Shown here: in pieces, positions 7,640-17,205 of the stretch
Layout of the letters: the number at the start of each line of letters is the position of its first letter
Numbering within the stretch: the first letter of the stretch is position 1
Assembly (NCBI RefSeq): GCF_024666525.1
Contig: NZ_CP088294.1
Span: 1,240,001 to 1,304,000 of the forward strand
Direction of reading: 5' to 3'
Length of the DNA stretch: 64,000 nucleotides
From: Pseudomonas sp. J452
GTDB lineage: Bacteria > Pseudomonadota > Gammaproteobacteria > Pseudomonadales > Pseudomonadaceae
Program-made: the position numbers and the translations under genes
The notes under the pieces: generated by a model
Told to the model about the DNA's origin: nothing
What the model saw: the letters and a program-made list of their open reading frames with translations, nothing else
Database searches by the model: none

Positions 7640-9205
7640 TTAATCCAGCACCACTTCGAGGTCGAGGTGGCACAGCCTGCGGTGTATCTCTTCCTTGCGT
7701 TCGCGGATCACGTGGCTCTGCGGCAGCAGCTCGTAGCAGCTGTGCAGCAGGCGCAGCACTTCCAGGGCGAGATCGGGTTCCCACTCGCCGAGGCCGGAGG
7801 CCTGCAACGTCTGGTCGAGGGATTCGAGTTGGGTCTTGGCCAGTTCGTGCTTCTTCGCCGCGCTGCACAGGCGCGCCAGGGCGAGCTGCCAGAAGAACCG
7901 GGCGCGGCCGCCCTGGGCCTGGGCCATGCCTTGCTTGAGTTGTTGCACGGCGGCTTTCAGGCCGTCCTTGCGCAGCTGCGGCAGCACCGCCTGCAGGGCG
8001 ACTTCCCAGGCCGGCAGGCTGCCACCGTCGCTAGTCATGGTGGGGGCTGGTTCGGTACTGGCCGTCTGCAGATGCGGCAGCACATGGGCGCCGATCCAGG
8101 CGCGGGTTTCGGCGTCGGCGAAGGGCGCGCCATCGTGGAAACAAAGTTCGTCCAGGCCGGGCACGCGCTGCAAGAACAGCGCCAGCTGGATCTCCACCTC
8201 GGCCATGGCCGGCTCGGCGCCCAGCTCCTGCAGGCACTCCCAGGCCAGGCGCTGGCCGTCGAGCCAGAACGGCGCGCGGGCGATGCTGGTTTCCAGCTCC
8301 AGCAGCAGATCGGCGTACTGGCCGGCGGCGAAGCGTTCGCGGTAGCTGGCCAGCTTGTCCACCGGCAGGCCACGCAGGGCGGTAACCTGCTCGGCATTGC
8401 GTTCCGGCAGGCCGTCGATCGGCAGCCACAGCAGGGTGCGGGCCAGGCGCAGGGCGCGGATATCGCTGGCCTTCTGCTTCAGCCACCAGCCGCACAGCGG
8501 TCGGGCGCCGTCTTGCAGGGCGCGCAGGGATTTGTGCGCGTCGCGCTCGTTGTCGATCGGCGTGCTGGCGCTGAACACCTGACTGGCGGCCTGCTTGACC
8601 TGGGCCAGGGCGGCGCCGACCACGCCCGGTTCGGCCTGGCCCTGAGTGGCGCGGTTGATCTGTTCGTCGATCCGCCGGCACAGCGGCAGCAGCAGCGGGG
8701 CGTCTTCGCCCAAGTGAGCGGAGAGGCAGCCTTCCAGCTTGCGCAGCAGCTCGGCGAGGGTGCGGAACAGCGGCAGCTGGGTGGCCACCGGAATGTCTTC
8801 GCCGAGGGCCTTTTCCAGGCGTGGGGTGAGCCAGGCGAAAGCGGCGGCGCGGGTGCGCTCCTTGCGCGGGTGCAGTTCGTCCCAGTGCTGGCTGCACAGT
8901 TGGTGCAGCAGGCCCAGGCCGGCCTGCAGGCCGCTGAGGTTCTCGCGCTGGTACAGGCTCCAGGTCAGCCAGCTGGCGACGCGCAGGTCCTTGGACTGCT
9001 CGCGCAGCAGCGCCTCGCTCTGCTCGCGGACTTTCTGCCAGTCGATGGCATCGGTCTGGTGCATGGCCGCGGCCTTTTCCAGCTCGCTTTCCAGCACTTC
9101 GTATTCTGGCGAATAACGAATATCCGCACCGGAAAAGTCCCCTTGTTTAATTGGGGAATTGGCCAGTTGCAAATAATGTTCGGCGAGCGAGTTGGAAACA
9201 GTCAT
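7640..9205 (-). CDS. tssA: TssA, T6SS cap or baseplate-associated protein
   Basis: The 521-residue product is a TssA of the long (VC_A0119/TIGR03362-like) type. It has an N-terminal ImpA_N domain (SPEYEVLESELEKAAAMHQ, then DWQKVREQSEALLREQSKDL) and a C-terminal helical domain (FFWQLALARLCSAAKKHELA). TssA proteins prime and cap the growing sheath-tube. The ATG at 9205 precedes the conserved N-terminus; the frame is open upstream to 9328, and an alternative start at MKTWKLCIQ cannot be excluded because the AAGGA sits very close to 9205. It is the first gene of the T6SS operon in the window. A tandem palindrome lies about 80-120 bases upstream. Confidence 0.92.
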   Translation of the reverse strand: MTVSNSLAEHYLQLANSPIKQGDFSGADIRYSPEYEVLESELEKAAAMHQTDAIDWQKVREQSEALLREQSKDLRVASWLTWSLYQRENLSGLQAGLGLLHQLCSQHWDELHPRKERTRAAAFAWLTPRLEKALGEDIPVATQLPLFRTLAELLRKLEGCLSAHLGEDAPLLLPLCRRIDEQINRATQGQAEPGVVGAALAQVKQAASQVFSASTPIDNERDAHKSLRALQDGARPLCGWWLKQKASDIRALRLARTLLWLPIDGLPERNAEQVTALRGLPVDKLASYRERFAAGQYADLLLELETSIARAPFWLDGQRLAWECLQELGAEPAMAEVEIQLALFLQRVPGLDELCFHDGAPFADAETRAWIGAHVLPHLQTASTEPAPTMTSDGGSLPAWEVALQAVLPQLRKDGLKAAVQQLKQGMAQAQGGRARFFWQLALARLCSAAKKHELAKTQLESLDQTLQASGLGEWEPDLALEVLRLLHSCYELLPQSHVIRERKEEIHRRLCHLDLEVVLD

Positions 9206-9736
9206 TCCTTGACCTGTTAATTGGATACATAACTTCCATGTCTTCATCCAGATATTAAGGATGAATGCTTTGGGCTTCCGATGTGCGCAACTTCTTGCGC
9301 ACCTTGATGTGCAATAAGTTGCGCACAAGCCCTATGGGGTGGGCATCCTAGACCTGTGGTGGAGGGGCGGCAAGCGCGGAAAGTGTGACCTGTATGGCAA
9401 CCGGGAAGATTGCATGACTATCTTTTGGTACGTTCGTTCTTGAATTAAGGCGGTGCATTATTAGTTGCTTGGCTGCATTAATAGCGATCGGATATATGCA
9501 TCGCGATATGTAAGTAAATGCTTACCTCTCAGTTAGTGGCGCATCACAGTTATTCGAGAAGATGCACAATTTAGTGTGACCGCCAGCAACTTTTCGGCGA
9601 TTGCCGACTTGCGGGCTAGTTTCGCCGGTCACGACTGGACGGCCGGATTCAGGGCGCCCTGCTTTCTGCCCGGCGCCGGCACGGGGCCTGGCCTAAGCTG
9701 GCAAGGTTGCCTGAACCTTCGTCAAGGAGTCCCGCC
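9206..9736. other. Divergent intergenic region upstream of tssA and the DUF3617 gene
   Basis: About 530 bases carry no convincing gene. The region is AT-richer than its surroundings and must hold the promoter of the T6SS operon (leftward) and of the DUF3617 gene (rightward). Two adjacent palindromes at 9283-9327 are the clearest structure. No sigma-54 (GG-N10-GC) element with correct spacing was found on the tssA side. A small dyad (GTAAG and CTTAC) lies near 9510-9525. Confidence 0.7.
9283..9327. promoter_or_regulatory. Tandem GTGCGCAA/TTGCGCAC palindromes upstream of tssA
   Basis: The first palindrome is perfect: GTGCGCAA (9283-9290), spacer CTTC, TTGCGCAC (9295-9302). The second (9308-9327) has arms TGTGCAA and TTGCGCACA, differing by a two-base gap. 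Their centres are about 25 bases apart. Two similar dyads in tandem about 80-120 bases upstream of the tssA start look like an operator for a dimeric regulator of the T6SS operon. The regulator is unknown. Confidence 0.45.
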
Positions 9737-10243
9737 ATGCGTATTCAGTCGTCGTTGCTTCTCGGTCTGTGCCTGCTGCCCGCCCTGGCTAGCGCCGAGC
9801 AGATCCGTCCGGGGTTGTGGGAGTTCACCAGCAACCTGCAGAGCGATGGCCAGGCGATGCCGGACATGCAGGAGATGCTCGGCCAGCTGCAGAATCTGCC
9901 GCCCGAGCAGCGCCAGATGATGGAGCAGATGATGGCCAAGCAGGGCGTCAAGCTGGGTGGGGCCGGCGTGCAACTGTGCCTCAGTGAGGCGCAGGCCAAG
10001 GCGCACGACATTCCCCTGCAGGACCCCGAATCCGGCTGTACCCATGAGATCACCGAGCGTGGTGCGGATGTCTGGAAGTTTCGCTTCACCTGCCCGGATG
10101 GCCAGGGCGAAGGCGAAACCCGCTTCGAAGGTGACACGGCCTTCAGCACCCAGGTCAACGGTGTCTATGGCGGCCGGCAGAGCAGCATGCACAGCCAGGC
10201 GCGCTGGGTCAGTGCTGATTGTGGTGGGCTGCTGCCGCGCTGA
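9737..10243 (+). CDS. DUF3617 family periplasmic protein
   Basis: The 168-residue protein has a signal peptide (MRIQSSLLLGLCLLPALASA) and then EQIRPGLWEFTSNLQ, the typical start of DUF3617 proteins. Three Cys residues (in VQLCLS, SGCTHE and RFTCPDG) fit the family's conserved pattern, with a fourth near the C-terminus. The function of the family is unknown; it is periplasmic. The ATG at 9737 has an AAGGAG site 7 bases upstream. It is transcribed away from the T6SS operon and followed by the LemA/DUF2207 pair after 91 bases. The segment MLGQLQNLPPEQRQMMEQMM is a Met/Gln-rich helix often seen in this family. Confidence 0.85.
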   Translation: MRIQSSLLLGLCLLPALASAEQIRPGLWEFTSNLQSDGQAMPDMQEMLGQLQNLPPEQRQMMEQMMAKQGVKLGGAGVQLCLSEAQAKAHDIPLQDPESGCTHEITERGADVWKFRFTCPDGQGEGETRFEGDTAFSTQVNGVYGGRQSSMHSQARWVSADCGGLLPR

Positions 10244-10334
10244 GGGACAGGCTGTGGCGCAGTCGGCTGCGCACAGGCAGGCCTTGTGGTTAAGCTGCGT
10301 CGCATGAATCCGCGGTTTGTCTGGGGAGTGTTGT

Positions 10335-10898
10335 ATGCAGGGAGTCGTGTGGGTGGCGCTGGCCGTGCTGGCGTTGCTGCTGGTGGCCGTCGTGTATGGC
10401 TACAACCGCCTGGTGTTCAATCGCGCGCGGGTGGCCGAGGCCTGGAGTGGCATCGATGTGCAGCTCAAGCGCCGTTCCAGCCTGATCCCCAATCTGGTCG
10501 GCTGCCTCAAGGTGTACATGGCCCATGAGCGCGACACCCTGGAGGAGCTGGTGCTGCAGCGCGGCGCCGTGCAGGCCCATGAAGGCGATGACCCAGCCGG
10601 TCGCAGCGCCGCCGAGAGCCAGCTGAGTGCGGGTCTGCTGCGGGTGTTTGCCCTGGCCGAGAACTACCCCGAGCTGAAGGCCGATGGCGGCTTCCTCGAT
10701 CTGCAGCGCACCTTGAGCGAGCTCGAGGAACAGATCCAGATGGCCCGCCGTTACTACAACGGCGCGGTGCGCGAGCTCAACGTGCTGGTCGAATCGGTGC
10801 CGAGCAACCTGCTGGCACAACTGTTCGGCTTCCAGTGCGCCGCTTATTTCGCCCTGGACGATGCACGCGACGCCCTTTCCCCGAAACTGGAGTTCTGA
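10335..10898 (+). CDS. lemA: LemA family membrane-anchored protein
   Basis: The 187-residue product has one N-terminal membrane helix (about residues 3-22) followed by YNRLVFNRARVAEAWSGIDV and LKRRSSLIPNLV, the hallmark of LemA proteins. The remainder is helical and expected to face the periplasm. The molecular role is not established. The ATG at 10335 follows a GGGGAG ribosome site; longer starts in the frame lack one. The stop is separated by a single base from the start of the DUF2207 gene, so the two are coupled, an arrangement common for LemA. Confidence 0.9.
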   Translation: MQGVVWVALAVLALLLVAVVYGYNRLVFNRARVAEAWSGIDVQLKRRSSLIPNLVGCLKVYMAHERDTLEELVLQRGAVQAHEGDDPAGRSAAESQLSAGLLRVFALAENYPELKADGGFLDLQRTLSELEEQIQMARRYYNGAVRELNVLVESVPSNLLAQLFGFQCAAYFALDDARDALSPKLEF

Positions 10899-10899
10899 G

Positions 10900-12849
10900 A
10901 TGCCGGGCTGGCTGAAACCCCTGTTGCTGTTGTGCTGCCTGCTGCCCACCACGGGCTGGGCCGAGGAAGTCATCGAGGCCTACACCGTCGGCCTGCAGGT
11001 CGAGCGCGATGGCTACCTGCAGGTGGTTGAGCGCATTACCGTGCAGGCCGAGGGCGAGCAGATACGCCGCGGTATCTACCGCGATATTCCCACCCGCTAC
11101 AGCCTGGGCAATGGCCTGGAGCGGCGCACGCCGGTCCAGATGCTGGAAGTGACCCGCGATGGCCAGGGCGAACCTTTCCATAGCGAGGCGCTGGGTGCCG
11201 GGATCCGCTACTACATAGGCTCGGCCAACTATGAGCTAGAGCCCGGGCGCTACACCTATCAGCTGCGCTACCGCATCGACGCCCAGTTGCTGCACCGCGA
11301 GGGCGAAGACGAGCTGTACTGGAACGCCACCGGCAACGGCTGGAGCTTCCCGATCCAGGCGGCGGCCGTGCAGGTGCAGTTGCCCGAGGGCGCGCGCATC
11401 GGTGATGTCATGGGTTACACCGGCTATGTCGGCGACAGCGGTAGCGATTACCGTGAGGAGCGGCGTGCGGACAATCAGCTGCTACTGCGTACCACGCGCG
11501 TGCTGCAGCCCGGCGAAGGCTTTACCGTGGCGGTGGACTGGCAGGCCGGCCTGGTCGAGCGCCCGGGCCTGGGTCAGCGTATCGCCCGGCTGATCGCCGA
11601 CAATCTGGGGGTATTCTTCGGTCTGCTGCTGTTGCTCGGCCTGTTCGCCTATTACCTGTGGTGCTGGTTCGACGTCGGCCGCGACCCGCGCAAGGGCCTG
11701 GTGATTCCGCTGTTCGCCGCGCCGGATGGACTGGCGCCGGCCGTGCTCGGCTATCTGTGGAACCGCGGTTTTCGCGGTGGCTACAGCGCCGCCGAGGCCG
11801 TCAGCGTGAGCTTCACCGACCTGGCCATCCGCAAGCTGCTGACCCTGGAAGACAGCCCGCGGGGTGCCGCCTTTATCCTCGATTCGGGGCCGGCGCCGCG
11901 CGACAACCTGCAGACTCACGAGCAGGCGCTGCTCGACGAACTGTTCCCGGCAGACCAGCCGAGCAAGCCCCTGCGCGTCGGCAGCAGCTACGAGCCGCGC
12001 CTGGCCAAGGCCATCGATGCGCACAGTGCGGCGCTGGGCGAGCGCGGCAAGAACTGGCACAGCAACAACCGCGGCGCTTGGGGCTGGGGTGTGGCCTGGG
12101 CGCTGGTCGGTACTCTGGTCAGCGTGTTTTCCAGTGTCGACGGTGAAGAGCAGATGGGCCTGGCGATTTTCGGCCTGATGTTCGGTCTGTGCTTCGGCCT
12201 GTCCGGGGTGTTCATGCTGGTTGCCGGCATCCGCCTGTGGCGCGAAGGCACACCGGACAACGGTGGCGGGGTGCTGACCGCCGCGGGGGCGATCTTCATC
12301 ATCCCCGGCACCATCGGCCTCGCCGTGCTGTTCTACAACCTGGCGCCGATGGTCGTGCTGTTGCTGGTGCTGTTCTGGCTGCAGGTCATCCTCTTCCGTG
12401 GCTGGCTGGAAGCGCCATCGGTGGAAGGGCGGCGCCTGCTGGATGCGGCCGAGGGTTACCGTGAATACCTGCAGCTGGCCGAAAGCGAAACCCTGGCCCG
12501 CGCCGCCGAGGCGCCGGCCATGAGCATTGCGCTGTACGAGCAGCACCTGCCCTATGCCATGGCCCTGGAAGTGGAAGAGGCCTGGACCGCGCGCTTCACG
12601 GCGGCCCTGGATGCCGGCCAGATCGACCCCGCACTGCGTGAATACCAGCCCGACTGGTACCGCAGTCGCAGCAGCTTCTCCAGGCCCAGCGCGCTGACCG
12701 GTGCCCTACTCGGCGGCCTGAGCAGCGCCACCTCGAGTGCCGCCACGCCGCCGCCCAGCCCGTCTTCGTCGGGTAGCTCCTCGGGTGGCTCGTCCGGCGG
12801 CGGTTCTTCGGGTGGTGGTGGCGGAGGCGGTGGAGGCGGCGGCTGGTAA
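10900..12849 (+). CDS. DUF2207 membrane protein with Ser/Gly-rich tail
   Basis: The 649-residue protein has a signal peptide (about residues 1-21), an extracytoplasmic DUF2207 domain (about 22-230; VIEAYTVGLQVERDGYLQVV, then RRGIYRDIPTRY), a membrane helix near 237-257 (FFGLLLLLGLFAYYLWCWF), a cytoplasmic domain, and a cluster of helices at about 395-500. The C-terminal 40 residues are Ser/Gly-rich and end in a poly-Gly run before the final Trp, a feature known from this family and not an artefact. It is coupled to lemA with a 1-base gap. The function is unknown. Confidence 0.9.
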   Translation: MPGWLKPLLLLCCLLPTTGWAEEVIEAYTVGLQVERDGYLQVVERITVQAEGEQIRRGIYRDIPTRYSLGNGLERRTPVQMLEVTRDGQGEPFHSEALGAGIRYYIGSANYELEPGRYTYQLRYRIDAQLLHREGEDELYWNATGNGWSFPIQAAAVQVQLPEGARIGDVMGYTGYVGDSGSDYREERRADNQLLLRTTRVLQPGEGFTVAVDWQAGLVERPGLGQRIARLIADNLGVFFGLLLLLGLFAYYLWCWFDVGRDPRKGLVIPLFAAPDGLAPAVLGYLWNRGFRGGYSAAEAVSVSFTDLAIRKLLTLEDSPRGAAFILDSGPAPRDNLQTHEQALLDELFPADQPSKPLRVGSSYEPRLAKAIDAHSAALGERGKNWHSNNRGAWGWGVAWALVGTLVSVFSSVDGEEQMGLAIFGLMFGLCFGLSGVFMLVAGIRLWREGTPDNGGGVLTAAGAIFIIPGTIGLAVLFYNLAPMVVLLLVLFWLQVILFRGWLEAPSVEGRRLLDAAEGYREYLQLAESETLARAAEAPAMSIALYEQHLPYAMALEVEEAWTARFTAALDAGQIDPALREYQPDWYRSRSSFSRPSALTGALLGGLSSATSSAATPPPSPSSSGSSSGGSSGGGSSGGGGGGGGGGGW

Positions 12850-12886
12850 GGTGCCGTCACATGCCTGGCGTTCTGCGTGAGCGTGC

Positions 12887-13123
12887 TTAGCGGCGGGTAG
12901 CTTTGAGCTTTTCCACCAGGCGCTGGCTTTGCTCCAGCTGCTCGTCCTCGCTGAGCCGAGGGTTATCCAGCGCGGCATGCATGGCGTCGATCAGCTCGCC
13001 CTGCTGCCGTACGCGCTGATCCAGTTGCTGCAGGCGGACATCATTCTTGCGCCAGCTCCAGATCGCCCAGCCAAGCACTGCCAACAGCAGCAGGGCCAGG
13101 GCTATTAGGGCCAGAGTGTTCAT
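12887..13123 (-). CDS. Small single-pass membrane protein with cytoplasmic coiled coil
   Basis: The 78-residue product has an N-terminal membrane helix (LALIALALLLLAVLGWAIW) followed by a charged, Gln/Leu-rich helix (VRLQQLDQRVRQQGELIDAM) that could form a coiled coil. I recognise no named family. It is convergent with the DUF2207 gene, separated by 37 bases. The ATG at 13123 has a GGAGC-type site upstream. The short length, clear membrane helix and Pseudomonas-like codon use support a real gene. Confidence 0.65.
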   Translation of the reverse strand: MNTLALIALALLLLAVLGWAIWSWRKNDVRLQQLDQRVRQQGELIDAMHAALDNPRLSEDEQLEQSQRLVEKLKATRR

Positions 13124-13657
13124 GCGGCGCTCCTGTGCGGAATTTTACGGTTGTGCTGCACAGTAGCAGGCCTGCAGCGCATCGTCAGCGGCATGCCCCA
13201 CGCAGCGTTGCGCTGTGCGATTTTTCCGCACGGGGCGCCTGCAGCTAGAGTCGCGGGCGGTGAATTGGCAGAGTGGACGGATTTATTCTGGCCCTCATTA
13301 ATTAGATGATGGCAGCGTATTCGCTGCTTTTGACTGCATATCTATCTAAATTTGTCTTTCATTGTTGAGCCGTCCGAGCAGTATCTGGGTGGGAAAGTCG
13401 ATCATCTGCCGCAGTTCCACGTGAAACCCATCGTCCATGGCCCTGGCGCGGAAGTGTTTACTACCAAGTTGGTTTGGCTGCTGCGGCGCTCAAGGCTCAT
13501 TTTGCTGAGAGGGGAATCTTAGCCGCGTGACGACTACGGCATCGCTGTTGGGTGGTGTGTTGTTGAGCGCAATAGTTATGTTATAACAAATATAGAAACG
13601 CCTTTGACACCACCCAGTTGTGCCCAGCCAAAACCAATGGCTGGCGAGGAACTCCCG
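13124..13657. other. Intergenic region between the small membrane protein and the COG0523 gene
   Basis: About 530 bases hold no convincing gene. On the minus strand a 30-codon reading frame (13438-13346; MDDGFHVELRQMIDFPTQIL and onwards) reads like protein sequence and may be the remnant of a lost gene. The right end carries the Zur-like palindrome next to the COG0523 gene. The middle part is AT-richer than its flanks. Confidence 0.5.
13577..13590. promoter_or_regulatory. Zur-box-like palindrome upstream of the COG0523 GTPase
   Basis: A perfect 10-base dyad, TGTTATAACA (13579-13588), sits in the context AGTTATGTTATAACAAATA about 70 bases upstream of the ATG at 13658. Zur boxes in gamma-proteobacteria are built on the same TGTTATA half-site, and COG0523 zinc chaperones are classical Zur targets. 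The outer positions of the dyad match only partly, so this is a candidate site. Confidence 0.5.
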
Positions 13658-14863
<1,206 letters not shown>

Positions 14864-14922
14864 TGCTTGGAGCCTGTTGTGGCGCTCGTCCAAGAGTGGC
14901 CAGGTGACAAGACCTGGGCGTT

Positions 14923-15276
14923 TCAGCGCGCCATCCACACGCCCTTGCTCTGCTGCTCGCAGGCCGGCTTGAGGTAGCGCGCATCGGTTTCGATGCCGTA
15001 GTAGTGGATGTCCTGCTGATAGGGCGTGCCGCCGACCCGCGCGTTGCGGCACTCGCCGAAGGCGCCGCTGGGGCATTGTTCGACGAAGCTGACCTCGACC
15101 TTCTGCCCTTGCAGCTGCGGCGCGCAGAAGCCGCCACGGAACAGGTTGGCCGGGATGCTGCGGTTCTGCTGGCAGATCTTCACATCCACCTGGTTGCCCT
15201 GGCTGTGGATCACGCAGGCCTCGCCCCAAGCCTGGCCCGCCAACCCCAGCAGCAGTACGACAGCAATCGAACGCAT
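14923..15276 (-). CDS. Small secreted Cys-containing protein
   Basis: The 117-residue product has a signal peptide (MRSIAVVLLLGLAGQAWG) and six Cys residues in the mature part, suggesting disulfide-bonded periplasmic or secreted protein. I recognise no family. The ATG at 15276 has an AAGGACAA site. It lies between two COG0523 genes, divergent from the second (starts 73 bases apart) and convergent with the first. Its placement may be chance, but a link to metal homeostasis is conceivable. Confidence 0.65.
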   Translation of the reverse strand: MRSIAVVLLLGLAGQAWGEACVIHSQGNQVDVKICQQNRSIPANLFRGGFCAPQLQGQKVEVSFVEQCPSGAFGECRNARVGGTPYQQDIHYYGIETDARYLKPACEQQSKGVWMAR

Positions 15277-15348
15277 CCCGTTTGTCCTTGTGTGCAAAGG
15301 GGCGACTTTAGCCTTTTCTGCGCGGCGGCAAAACCGCACCATAGGCCC

Positions 15349-16317
15349 ATGCTGACGAATATCCCCACCCATCTGATCACCGGCCCGCTGGGCGCCGGCA
15401 AGACCAGCCTGATCCGCCACCTGCTGAGGCAGAAACCGGCGGATGACTGCTGGGCGGTGCTGATCAACGAGTTCGGCCAGACCGGCCTGGATGCCGCGCT
15501 GCTCACCACCGACGCCGATGGCATCAGCCTGGCCGAGGTCGCTGGCGGCTGCCTGTGCTGCGTCAATGGCGCGCCGTTCCAGGTTGGCCTCGGTCGTCTC
15601 TTACGCAAGGCGCGGCCGCATCGTTTGCTGATCGAACCCTCCGGGTTGGGCCACCCCGCCGAGCTGTTGCAGCAGCTGCGCGAGTTGCCCTGGCGCGATG
15701 TGCTGGCCCTGCAGCCGCCGGTGATGGTGCTGGATGCCGTCGCTCTGGCCGCTGGCGAGTCGCTGCCGGCGGCGCAGCGGGATGCGCTGGGCAGCATGGG
15801 CCTGTTGTTGCTGAACAAGGCCGAAGCGCTGGACGAAGCCGCTCGTGAGCAGCTGTGTGGGCAGTTGCCGGCGCTGCCCATGCTCTGGACCAGTCAGGGC
15901 CGCCTGGATTTCAGCGCCTTGCCCGGTCATGCGAGTCGGGCCGGAGACGCGAGTGGCGCAGTCGAATTGCCCCGTGGCCAGGCGCCCATTGCGACAGTAT
16001 GGCGTGATGCCGCCGAGCCGATCTGCCAGATCCAGCAGCAGGCCGAGGGCTGGAGCATCGGCTGGCGCTGGCACCCGAGCCAGCGTTTCGAGCTGCTGCG
16101 TGTGCAGCAGTGGCTTGGCAGCCTGCCCTGGCGGCGGGCCAAGCTGGTGCTGCAGAGCAACGCCGGCTGGCTGTCGGCCAACGCCCTGCACGGCCAGGCC
16201 CTGCACTGGCAGAACAGCGAGTGGCGCAAGGATTCGCGGCTGGAGCTGATCTTCAGCGAGGCGCAGAACGCCGAGGAGTTGCAGCGCGGTATGCGCGCTT
16301 GCCTGCTCAGCGACTGA
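15349..16317 (+). CDS. CobW/COG0523-family GTPase, second copy
   Basis: The 322-residue protein carries a P-loop (TGPLGAGKTSLIRHLL, near residue 10), the CxCC metal motif in GGCLCCVNGAP, an IEPSGLGHP switch region and a NKAE base-recognition motif. The C-terminal domain is shorter and different from the ZigA-like protein upstream, with WSIGWRWHPSQRFELLRVQQ. It belongs to the G3E GTPase family of metal chaperones; the metal and client are unknown. The start ATG at 15349 begins the conserved region directly and lacks a strong ribosome site. The 3' end overlaps the convergent neighbour by 11 bases. Confidence 0.85.
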   Translation: MLTNIPTHLITGPLGAGKTSLIRHLLRQKPADDCWAVLINEFGQTGLDAALLTTDADGISLAEVAGGCLCCVNGAPFQVGLGRLLRKARPHRLLIEPSGLGHPAELLQQLRELPWRDVLALQPPVMVLDAVALAAGESLPAAQRDALGSMGLLLLNKAEALDEAAREQLCGQLPALPMLWTSQGRLDFSALPGHASRAGDASGAVELPRGQAPIATVWRDAAEPICQIQQQAEGWSIGWRWHPSQRFELLRVQQWLGSLPWRRAKLVLQSNAGWLSANALHGQALHWQNSEWRKDSRLELIFSEAQNAEELQRGMRACLLSD

Positions 16318-17098
16318 CGCTGGTCTCGCTCTCGGTACTGGCCAGCGGCAACCTGGCGATGGCTTCGATGATCCGCGCACTGTAGCGGTTGACCAGCGAG
16401 GGAATCGCCGAGCTTTGATAGTTGCGCAGCGACGGTTCGATATAGCGCCACTTGGAGTCGATCTCGCCGAGCAGGCGCTGGTATTCGTGGCTCTGTTGCG
16501 TGGCGGGTAGCAATGCCTTGAGCGCGCCGTCGAACTCCTGAGCCAACTGGTCGATCGCCGGCTGATTGCCGCCCAGGCTATTGGCCCCCACGTTGTAGGC
16601 GATGTAGTGGGTGGCAATTTGCTGCAGCAGGAGTTCCAGATTGCGGCCGCGCTGCGCCAGGTCGGCAGGGGCCGCTAAGGGTGGCTGATCGAGGCTGTTG
16701 GCGAGGGCGTCGCACTGCGCCATCAACTGGCCGTTGAGACGGATCAGCTCGGCGATTGCACTGCCGTCCAGATCCTCCTGCCGTTGCAGTTGGGCATTCA
16801 GCTCGCCGAGCAGGCTGGCATAGCGGTGCCAGGGCTGGCGGATAGCACTCACATCGCCGCTCTCGGCGAGCAGGGCCAGCTGCACGTCGGCCAGCGCCAG
16901 GCGCCGCTCCAGCGAGCGACTGTAGGCCGGGTCGGCATCGACGCCATACAGCAGATAGAAGTCGCCAAGCGAACCCAGCACGGCCAGGCGCAACTGGTGC
17001 AGGTGGGCCGGCGCGGCGTCTGTGCTGCTGGCGTTGGCGGGGTGACATAACAGCGCCAGGCAGAGGCTCAGGAGTAGGCTGAGTAGGGGGTGCGGCAT
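16307..17098 (-). CDS. Secreted helical protein of unknown function
   Basis: The 263-residue protein has a signal peptide (MPHPLLSLLLSLCLALLCHP, then ANA) and a long helical mature region rich in Leu, Ala and Gln. Segments such as LRLAVLGSLGDFYLLYGVD and LQQIATHYIAYNVG recall periplasmic four-helix sensor domains of the PilJ/NIT type, but I cannot assign a family. No cytoplasmic domain follows, so it would be a free periplasmic protein. The ATG at 17098 follows CCGGAGT at a good distance. It overlaps the convergent CobW-like gene by 11 bases. Confidence 0.6.
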   Translation of the reverse strand: MPHPLLSLLLSLCLALLCHPANASSTDAAPAHLHQLRLAVLGSLGDFYLLYGVDADPAYSRSLERRLALADVQLALLAESGDVSAIRQPWHRYASLLGELNAQLQRQEDLDGSAIAELIRLNGQLMAQCDALANSLDQPPLAAPADLAQRGRNLELLLQQIATHYIAYNVGANSLGGNQPAIDQLAQEFDGALKALLPATQQSHEYQRLLGEIDSKWRYIEPSLRNYQSSAIPSLVNRYSARIIEAIARLPLASTESETSVSR

Positions 17099-17205
17099 AC
17101 GGACTCCGGGGCGCGCCCGGTCGACGGCGGCGAGCGGATCGAGCCGGGTGCAGGTGGGCGAATACGAATGAGGCGGGCAGCGCCGGGGCTGCCCGCGAGT
17201 GGCCA

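Noticed and set aside
9206..9420. Sigma-54 promoter for the T6SS operon
   Set aside because: GG and GC elements near the palindromes are 13 bases apart, not 10; no proper -24/-12 element seen.
12720..12849. Ser/Gly-rich end of the DUF2207 protein as a sequencing artefact
   Set aside because: Gly/Ser-rich tails ending after a poly-Gly run are usual in this family.
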